DNA of 22,382 nucleotides from an uncultured Steroidobacter sp. (GTDB taxonomy: Bacteria; Pseudomonadota; Gammaproteobacteria; Steroidobacterales; Steroidobacteraceae): contig CALLKK010000033.1 in NCBI GenBank assembly GCA_938008435.1, positions 1-22,382 on the forward strand, written 5' to 3'. The position numbers and the translations under genes were made by a program. This document shows, one piece after another, positions 17,064 through 22,382 of the stretch (position 1 is the first letter of the stretch; the number at the start of each line of letters is the position of its first letter). Below the pieces are notes generated by a model. It saw only the letters and a program-made list of their open reading frames with translations. It had not been told where the DNA came from and made no database searches.

Positions 17064-18209
17064 TTATTTCTTCCGCGCCGGCTTTGCGCTCTTCTTTTTC
17101 GCGGCGACCTTGGTGCGCTTCTTGGCGGGCGCCGACTTCTTCGCTGGGGCGGACTTCTTCGCCGCAGCAGACTTCTTGGCCGCCGGCTTCTTGGCCGGCG
17201 CGGCCTTCTTCACGGCGCCGGACTTCTTCGCAGTCTTGGCCGCCTTCTTTGCGGCGGGCTTGCTCGCAGCCTTCTTCTTGCCCGTGACGACGAACGTGCT
17301 CTTCTGCGTGCTCGCCGCGCGCGTCTTGCCGCGACCCGCCTTTGCCAGCTGCTCCAGCACGGCGCTGCCGAGATCGGCGGGGCTCTTCACCGTCCGCACG
17401 CCGGCGCGCTCCAGCGCCTCGAACTTCTCTGCCGCAGTGCCCTTGCCGCCCGAGACGATCGCGCCGGCATGGCCCATGCGCTTGCCCGGCGGCGCCGTCA
17501 CGCCCGCGATGTACGCCACCACGGGCTTGGTGACGTTCTCGCGAATGAACTCAGCCGCCGCTTCTTCGTCGCTGCCGCCGATCTCGCCCACCATGATGAT
17601 GGCTTCGGTCTGCGGGTCTTCCTCGAAGCGCGCGAGCACGTCGATGAAGTTCATGCCGCGCACCGGATCGCCGCCGATGCCGACGCACGTGCTCTGCCCG
17701 AGGCCGGCGTTCGTGGTCTGAAACACTGCTTCGTATGTGAGCGTGCCCGAGCGCGAGACGATGCCCACCTTACCTGGCTTGTGAATGAAGCCCGGCATGA
17801 TGCCGATCTTGCATTCGCCCGGCGTGATGATGCCGGGGCAGTTTGGGCCGATGAGCAAGCTGCCGTAGCTCGCAAGCGCCGCCTTGACGCGCACCATGTC
17901 GTTCACCGGGATGCCCTCGGTGATGCACACGATGAGCTCGATGCCCGCATCGGCCGCTTCGAGAATCGCGTCCGCCGCGAACGGCGCCGGCACGTAGATC
18001 ATGCTGACCGTCGCGCCCGTTTCCGCCACCGCCTCGCGCACCGTGTTGAACACGGGCAGCCCCAGATGCTTCTCACCGCCGCGTCCGGGCGTCACGCCGC
18101 CGACGAGCTTGGTGCCGTACGCAAGGCACTGCTCGGAATGAAACGTCCCTTGCTTGCCGGTGAAGCCCTGGCAGATCACGCGAGTGTTTTTGTTGACGAG
18201 AATGGACAT
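17064..18209 (-). CDS. sucD: Succinyl-CoA synthetase alpha subunit with Lys-rich tail
   Basis: ADP-forming succinate-CoA ligase alpha subunit: TCA-cycle step from succinyl-CoA to succinate with ATP formation, paired with SucC. The N-terminal CoA-binding Rossmann domain begins MSILVNKNTRVICQGFTG; the phosphohistidine is His247 in KRMGHAGAIVSGGKG. Family members are about 290 residues; this one has 381. The extra C-terminal 90 (about 290-381) is almost entirely Lys, Ala, Pro and Ser in AAKK/APAKK-type repeats, like histone H1. It is in frame and ends cleanly in TAA. The core looks intact and active. Start 18209 matches the family; a heptamer array lies 7 bases upstream and no Shine-Dalgarno site is seen. 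sucC precedes it by 151 bp. Confidence 0.96.
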   Translation of the reverse strand: MSILVNKNTRVICQGFTGKQGTFHSEQCLAYGTKLVGGVTPGRGGEKHLGLPVFNTVREAVAETGATVSMIYVPAPFAADAILEAADAGIELIVCITEGIPVNDMVRVKAALASYGSLLIGPNCPGIITPGECKIGIMPGFIHKPGKVGIVSRSGTLTYEAVFQTTNAGLGQSTCVGIGGDPVRGMNFIDVLARFEEDPQTEAIIMVGEIGGSDEEAAAEFIRENVTKPVVAYIAGVTAPPGKRMGHAGAIVSGGKGTAAEKFEALERAGVRTVKSPADLGSAVLEQLAKAGRGKTRAASTQKSTFVVTGKKKAASKPAAKKAAKTAKKSGAVKKAAPAKKPAAKKSAAAKKSAPAKKSAPAKKRTKVAAKKKSAKPARKK

Positions 18210-18216
18210 GGGATGA

Positions 18217-18248
18217 GGCTCTAGGCTCTAGGCTGTAGGCTGAAGGCC
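18217..18248 (+). repeat. 7-bp-period array L
   Basis: Four units in perfect register (GGCTCTA twice, GGCTGTA, GGCTGAA) plus GGCC, seven bases upstream of the sucD start. Left arm of a convergent pair with array M inside the sucC-sucD spacer. No gene or clear hairpin lies between the arms. Confidence 0.92.
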
Positions 18249-18330
18249 ATAAACAAAACGAAGAAGGCAGATGCAACCGTAAGCTCGAGGCTGGGGCGGG
18301 CAGTTCCGATAGACACGGTCATCGCTTCGC

Positions 18331-18365
18331 GCCTACTGCCTACGGCCTACGGTCTACAGCCTATC
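18331..18365 (-). repeat. 7-bp-period array M
   Basis: Five units in register (GCCTACT, GCCTACG twice, GTCTACA, GCCTATC). The sucC stop codon (TAG on the minus strand, 18361-18363) lies inside the last unit. Confidence 0.92.
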
Positions 18366-19524
18366 CTCGTGCTGCCGCAACGACTTTCTTCGCCGCGTCC
18401 GTGAGATCGCTCGCGGGCGTGATCGCAAGGCCGCTCTCGGCGAGGAGCTTGCGCCCTTGCTCGGCGTTCGTGCCCTCGATGCGCACGACGACCGGGATGT
18501 TGACGCCCACGTCCTTCACGGCGTGGATGATGCCTTCGGCAATCATGTCGCAGCGGACGATGCCGCCGAAGATGTTCACCAAGATCGCGCGGACGTTCTT
18601 GTTCGACAGAATGAGCTTGAAGGCGGCCGTGACGCGCTCACGGGTCGCACCGCCGCCGACGTCGAGGAAGTTGGCCGGCGCACCGCCGTGGAGCTTGATG
18701 AGGTCCATCGTGGCCATGGCGAGACCCGCGCCGTTCACCATGCAGGCGATATCGCCGTCGAGCGAAACATAGTTGAGCTCGTGCTCGGCTGCCGCCCGCT
18801 CCATTGCATCTTCCTGCGACGGATCGCGCCACGAGGCGAGCTCCTGCTGGCGGAACAGCGCGTTGTCCTCGATGTTGATCTTCGCGTCGAGCGCGACGAG
18901 CCGCTCGTCCGCCGTCACGATGAGCGGATTGATCTCGACCAGGCTCGCATCCTTTTCGAGATAGAGGCGATAGAGCGCCTGCGCGATCGAGGCGAACTGC
19001 TCGATCTGCTTGCCCTTGAGGCCGAGCCCGAACGCGAGCACGCGGCACTGCGACGGTTGCAAACCGGTCGCCGGATGAATGTTCACGCGAATGATCTGCT
19101 CGGGCGTCTTGGCCGCGACTTCTTCGATGTCCATGCCGCCCGCGGCCGACGCGATGAACGCGATGTGGCCCTTTTCGCGATTGAGCACGAGGCTCAGATA
19201 CAGCTCGCGCGCGATCTGCGAGCCTTCCTCGACGAATACCTGGTTGATAGGCAGGCCTTCAGGACCCGTTTGGTGCGTCTTCAAACGCTGACCGATCAAC
19301 GCCTCGGCCACCTGCGCGACCGCTTCCGGCGAATCGGCCAGCTTCACACCGCCCGCTTTACCGCGGCCGCCCGCGTGAACCTGCGCCTTGACGACCCACT
19401 TGCTGCCGCCGATCCGTCGCGCCGCCTCCGCCGCCTGCTCGGGCGTCGATGCGACCTCGCCCCGCGGCACGGGAATTCCATAGCGCGCAAAGAGCTGCTT
19501 CGATTGGTATTCGTGGAGATTCAT
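18361..19524 (-). CDS. sucC: Succinyl-CoA synthetase beta subunit
   Basis: Beta subunit of succinate-CoA ligase, binding nucleotide and forming the active enzyme with SucD. 387 residues from the ATG at 19524, the normal length; the frame runs 80 codons further upstream, but MNLHEYQSKQLFARYG is the family N-terminus. The ATP-grasp domain shows WVVKAQVHAGGRGKAGGVKL (nucleotide-binding Lys and Gly-rich loop). The C-terminal ligase domain has the GAGLAMATMDLIK and NIFGGIVRCD motifs. First gene of a sucC-sucD unit, divergent from pilS. A heptamer array ends 10 bases upstream of the start and no Shine-Dalgarno site is visible; the stop is provided by array M. Confidence 0.97.
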   Translation of the reverse strand: MNLHEYQSKQLFARYGIPVPRGEVASTPEQAAEAARRIGGSKWVVKAQVHAGGRGKAGGVKLADSPEAVAQVAEALIGQRLKTHQTGPEGLPINQVFVEEGSQIARELYLSLVLNREKGHIAFIASAAGGMDIEEVAAKTPEQIIRVNIHPATGLQPSQCRVLAFGLGLKGKQIEQFASIAQALYRLYLEKDASLVEINPLIVTADERLVALDAKINIEDNALFRQQELASWRDPSQEDAMERAAAEHELNYVSLDGDIACMVNGAGLAMATMDLIKLHGGAPANFLDVGGGATRERVTAAFKLILSNKNVRAILVNIFGGIVRCDMIAEGIIHAVKDVGVNIPVVVRIEGTNAEQGRKLLAESGLAITPASDLTDAAKKVVAAARG

Positions 19525-19533
19525 GGCAGAGAC

Positions 19534-19563
19534 GTAGGCTCTAGGCTGTAGACTGTTAGGTAG
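19534..19563 (+). repeat. 7-bp-period array N
   Basis: Units GGCTCTA, GGCTGTA and GACTGTT (19537-19557) with ragged ends, ten bases upstream of sucC. No inverted partner is seen before pilS. Confidence 0.8.
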
Positions 19564-19795
19564 GAACGGGCGAGGCCGCGTATTCTGAGGGAAACTGGCG
19601 ACGATGCAAAGAACAGTTCCCTTCGCATGTCCGAAAGCGTCGCTCCACCAAACACGAATGCAGCCGCGCGGGCGTGCAAATTGCGCCGCGCGAGCATAGG
19701 GAAAGCGATCGGCCGAGGGCGCTAACGGCGCTTGGAGCCACCGCCACGCACGAAAATCGAACATCGCCTAGCACCTTGAATTCGCGGCATTCGTA
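19564..19795. promoter_or_regulatory. Divergent sucC / pilS control region
   Basis: About 230 bases between divergent starts, so promoters for both should lie here; I could not pick convincing -35/-10 boxes. One imperfect inverted repeat (GGGAAACTG 19589-19597 with CAGTTCCC 19614-19621) is a candidate operator. No open reading frame of merit. Confidence 0.4.
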
Positions 19796-21424
19796 ATGAG
19801 CGCCCTCCTCCCGCATTCCCGCATCGGCGCAGCCTCCACCGATCTCGCTTGGCGCGTTCTTGCGCTCGTGAACCTCTACCGGCTGCTCGTGCCCGTGCTC
19901 CTCGGAGGGCTTTTCCTAGCGCTGTCACCGCCGCCCGTCGGCCAGACGGGCCCCGTGCTTTTCAAGGCGACCGCCGCCGCTTACTTCGCGTTCGCGGTGC
20001 TGTCGATTGCGCTCGTCAAATCGCGCTGGCCGGACATCGGGCTGCAGGCGCCGATCAACGCCTGCATCGACGTGCTCGCGATCACATTGCTCACCTACGC
20101 AAGCGGCGGCATGACGAGCGGCCTTGCCACCTTGCTCGTGTTGCCCGTCGGGGTCGCGAGCTTCATCGTGCGGCAACAGCTTGCGTTTCTGTTTGCCGCG
20201 ATAGCCACGCTTGCGGTGCTCGTGCAGCAAGCCTTCACTGCGTTCGCAGCCCGCGGCGATGTCGGCGACATCGCCTCAGCGGGAATCTTGGGCGCGCTGC
20301 TCTTCGTCGTCGTGCTCGGCGTCGAGCCGCTGGCGCGGCGCTTGCGCGAGAGCGAAGAGGAAGTGCGCCAGCGCGAAGTGGACGTCGCGAATCTGGCCGA
20401 GCTCAATCAATTCATCGTGCAGCACTTACGCGAGAGCATCTTGGTCGTGGATGCGCACGATACGATTCGGCTCATCAATGAATCGGCGGCGCAGCTGCTC
20501 CACGGTGGACCGGTGCCGGAAGGCACGCCGCTTGGGGAGATTTCACCCCGCCTGCTGTTTCTGCTCGAGACATGGCGGCGCCATAGCTACGATTGGCAGC
20601 AAAGCTCGCTGTCGCTCATGTCTGCCGATCGCAGCAGCCTCCTACAGCCTCATTTCATCACATTGGGCCGCGAAGGCAGCGGCCCGACGCTCATCTTCCT
20701 CGAAGACACGAGCCTCATCGCAGCACGCGTGCAGCAATCGAAGCTGGCGGCGCTCGGGCGCCTGAGCGCGAGCATCGCTCATGAGCTGCGCAATCCGGTC
20801 GGCGCGATGAGCCATGCGGCGCAGCTCCTGGCCGAATCGCCCTCGCTCACGCCGCAGGAGAAGCGCCTGACGAGCATCATCACGAACAACGCAGAACGCG
20901 TCAGCAACATCATCGACAACGTGCTGCAGCTGTCGCGGCGCGACTCGACGCGGCAAGAGCGAATCGAGCTGCACGGATGGCTGCGCGAGTTCCTGAGCGA
21001 GTTCCGCGAAACCACGCAGATCGACGAGCAGACGCTCGTGCTTGTACCGCAGCAGGACGATCTCGACATCCGCGTCGATCCCTCGCATCTCCACCAGCTC
21101 ATGTGGAACCTGTGCGAGAACGCGCTCAAGTACGGACGGCCTCCGGGATCGAACGACCCAATCGAGATCCGTACTGGACGCATCAAGAGCAACGACCGCC
21201 CCTTCTTGGAGGTCCTCGACCGCGGCCCCGGCATCGCACCGCACGAAGCCGAGCGCATCTTCGAGCCCTTCTTCACCGCCGGCAAAGGCGGCACCGGGCT
21301 CGGCCTCTTCATCGCCCGCGAGCTCGCTCAGTGCAACCGTGCGGTAGTTCTCTACGAGCCCCGCGAAGGCGGTGGTAGCGTATTTCGGGTGGTGTTTGCC
21401 GACCCACAGAGGTGGGAGGTGTAG
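19796..21424 (+). CDS. pilS: PilS-type sensor histidine kinase
   Basis: Inner-membrane sensor kinase of the PilS/PilR system controlling type IV pilin transcription with sigma-54. 542 residues. About six transmembrane helices fill residues 21-178, beginning with the family-like VLALVNLYRLLVP. A short coiled linker and PAS domain (about 185-310) follow, then the HisKA domain with SIAHELRNPVG (phosphoacceptor His329) and an ATPase domain with N-box LMWNLCENALKYG (435-447), G1 DRGPGI (475-480), FEPFF (489-493) and G2 GTGLGL (499-504). All key residues are present. Start at 19796 lacks a clear Shine-Dalgarno site. It is normally followed directly by pilR; here a 558-bp insert with a broken four-helix gene separates them. 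Confidence 0.9.
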   Translation: MSALLPHSRIGAASTDLAWRVLALVNLYRLLVPVLLGGLFLALSPPPVGQTGPVLFKATAAAYFAFAVLSIALVKSRWPDIGLQAPINACIDVLAITLLTYASGGMTSGLATLLVLPVGVASFIVRQQLAFLFAAIATLAVLVQQAFTAFAARGDVGDIASAGILGALLFVVVLGVEPLARRLRESEEEVRQREVDVANLAELNQFIVQHLRESILVVDAHDTIRLINESAAQLLHGGPVPEGTPLGEISPRLLFLLETWRRHSYDWQQSSLSLMSADRSSLLQPHFITLGREGSGPTLIFLEDTSLIAARVQQSKLAALGRLSASIAHELRNPVGAMSHAAQLLAESPSLTPQEKRLTSIITNNAERVSNIIDNVLQLSRRDSTRQERIELHGWLREFLSEFRETTQIDEQTLVLVPQQDDLDIRVDPSHLHQLMWNLCENALKYGRPPGSNDPIEIRTGRIKSNDRPFLEVLDRGPGIAPHEAERIFEPFFTAGKGGTGLGLFIARELAQCNRAVVLYEPREGGGSVFRVVFADPQRWEV

Positions 21425-21441
21425 GCGGGAAGCTTAAATTG

Positions 21442-21470
21442 GGCCGTAGGCTGGAGGCTGGGGACTGGAG
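21442..21470 (+). repeat. 7-bp-period array O
   Basis: Units GGCCGTA, GGCTGGA, GGCTGGG and GACTGGA in register. Left arm enclosing the second four-helix gene. The GGCTGGA variant seen here recurs in its partner P and in no other array I found. Confidence 0.88.
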
Positions 21471-21504
21471 CAAAGGACGTTCGCATCCAAGGAGGGACTG
21501 CAAT

Positions 21505-21888
21505 ATGCGCGGCCACACGCGCCTTTAGGTTTTTCGACGCGCGGACAAACTGGCACGAGCGATTTACCAGGCGACAACATCATTTCCGCGTATCGAGACG
21601 TTCGGCCTCACTGGACAGATCCGTCGCGCCGCCGTCTCGGTGGTAACAAACATCGTGGAAGGATGTGCGAGATGCTCAGAGACAGAATATCTACGACGAT
21701 TCCTGGATATCGCGTACGGCTCGGTGCGAGAGCTTGAACATCAAATCGGGTTAAGTGGACACTTGCGGTTCCTGACAAAGGAAGAGGCACGGAAGGTCAA
21801 TGACTTATGCGTGGTGACCGCGAAACTGCTATACCGGCTCATCCAGGCAATCCGAAAGCGCCAACGCGCTTTTCAGCGGAGTGCTTGA
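21505..21888 (+). pseudogene. Four-helix-bundle protein, copy 2, interrupted by in-frame TAG
   Basis: Reading from ATG 21505 (AAGGAGGG ribosome site 8 bases upstream) gives M-R-G-H-T-R-L, then TAG at 21526-21528, then an uninterrupted frame to TGA at 21888. The 127 codon positions align along the whole length of copy 1: FRRADKLARAIY, TFGLTGQIRRAAVSVVTNIVE, ARCSETEYLRRFLDIAYGSVRELEHQI. At the stop codon copy 1 has Lys (K in KLKAF), so a single AAG-to-TAG change explains it. The next usable start is GTG 21640, which would lose all of helix 1. TAG ends other genes here (pilS, sucC, rluD), so it is a normal stop. Most likely a recent pseudogene; readthrough or a truncated product cannot be excluded. 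Confidence 0.82.
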
Positions 21889-21953
21889 TTGACGCTGACG
21901 CCTCGCAACCGTATGAAGGGCGCGCCACAGTCGCAGCGCCTCGCGATTTTTCT

Positions 21954-21981
21954 CTAGCCTCCAGCCTCCCGGCCCCAGCCC
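21954..21981 (-). repeat. 7-bp-period array P
   Basis: Units CTAGCCT, CCAGCCT, CCCGGCC and CCAGCCC in register, ending one base before the pilR start codon. Right arm facing array O; they share the GGCTGGA variant in opposite orientation. Confidence 0.88.
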
Positions 21982-21982
21982 T

Positions 21983-22382
21983 ATGACCCCCCGCGCCCTC
22001 ATCGTCGACGACGAACCGGATATCCGCGAGCTACTGCAGATCACGCTCGAGCGGATGAATCTGGAGGTGACCGCGGCCGACTCGCTTACGAGCGCGATTC
22101 GGGAGCTGCGGGCACAACGCTTCGATTTGTGCCTCACCGACATGAAGCTGCCGGACGGCCATGGGCTCACGCTCGTCGAATGGATTCAAATGAACAAAGC
22201 GCAGACGCCGGTCGCCGTCATCACGGCGCACGGTAACGTCGAGACGGCCGTCCGTGCGCTCAAGCTCGGCGCCTTCGATTTCATTTCGAAGCCGATCGAT
22301 GTCGGCGCGCTGCGTAAGCTCATCAGCGCCACGCTCAAGCTCGGCGAGCCGAAGAAACCCTCGCAGGAACCGCCGCAGATCA
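21983..22382 (+). CDS. pilR: PilR-type response regulator, N-terminal part (3' end outside window)
   Basis: 133 codons are visible before the window ends with no stop. MTPRALIVDDEPDIRELL opens a receiver domain: acidic pair D9/D10, phosphoacceptor Asp53 (LTDMKLPDG), Thr81 (ITAHG) and Lys103 (ISKPID) are all in place. The GAFDFISKPID ending is typical of NtrC-type regulators, so a sigma-54-interacting AAA+ domain and helix-turn-helix are expected beyond the window; that part is not seen. The identity as PilR rests on the neighbouring PilS. The start at 21983 is preceded by array P and no Shine-Dalgarno site is visible. It would activate pilin genes after phosphorylation by PilS. Confidence 0.85.
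   Translation, partial: MTPRALIVDDEPDIRELLQITLERMNLEVTAADSLTSAIRELRAQRFDLCLTDMKLPDGHGLTLVEWIQMNKAQTPVAVITAHGNVETAVRALKLGAFDFISKPIDVGALRKLISATLKLGEPKKPSQEPPQI

Noticed and set aside
19525..19764. 80-codon N-terminal extension of sucC
   Set aside because: MNLHEYQ is the conserved SucC start and the upstream part crosses the array and divergent promoter region.
21526..21528. TAG recoded as a sense codon
   Set aside because: TAG serves as the terminal stop of pilS, sucC and rluD in the same window, and no local recoding signal was recognised.
21640..21888. 82-residue protein starting at GTG 21640 as the natural gene
   Set aside because: There is no ribosome site; homology to copy 1 continues upstream in the same frame to an ATG with a strong site, so the TAG interpretation is better.

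Overview
This looks like a chromosomal segment of a high-GC gammaproteobacterium. The placement is inferred from gene content and order: fmdB-type regulator with aspS, bamD divergent from rluD-pgeF with clpB nearby, nadE, sucC-sucD next to pilS/pilR. That combination recalls the Xanthomonadales/Nevskiales/Steroidobacterales side of the class. I see no rRNA, tRNA, insertion sequence, prophage or CRISPR array.

Layout, left to right. mutS (5' end cut off, +) converges on an alpha/beta hydrolase (-). Then comes a secreted DUF1080 / 3-keto-disaccharide hydrolase-type protein and a Gfo/Idh/MocA oxidoreductase (both +, probably one unit), converging on aspS (-). An FmdB-type zinc-ribbon gene (-), clpB (-), a ZIP metal transporter (-), pgeF (-) and rluD (-) follow. 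bamD (+) is divergent from rluD. Next are a four-helix-bundle gene (-), nadE (-), sucD (-) and sucC (-), the latter divergent from the sensor kinase pilS (+). A second four-helix-bundle gene carrying an in-frame TAG lies between pilS and the response regulator pilR (+, 3' end cut off). Most genes are housekeeping: mismatch repair, tRNA charging, protein disaggregation, rRNA pseudouridylation, cell-envelope editing, outer-membrane assembly, NAD and TCA metabolism, and type IV pilus control. The DUF1080-Gfo pair, the ZIP gene and the two four-helix-bundle genes look accessory.

The most unusual structure is not a gene. Nearly every intergenic space carries a short imperfect tandem array with a strict 7-bp period (consensus near GGCTNTA, with a second flavour near CTGGGCN). 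At five spacers the arrays form convergent pairs: the left edge reads GGCTNNN and the right edge reads its reverse complement, so each spacer is closed by an inverted repeat. Arrays sit within a few bases of the start codons of aspS, sucD, sucC, zip, pgeF and pilR, and contain the stop codons of clpB, rluD, sucC and the first four-helix gene. Both four-helix-bundle genes lie inside such convergent pairs, which raises the possibility of small cassettes.

A second oddity is SucD, which carries a Lys/Ala/Pro-rich, histone-H1-like C-terminal tail of about 90 residues. A shorter tail of the same kind is present on the FmdB-type protein.
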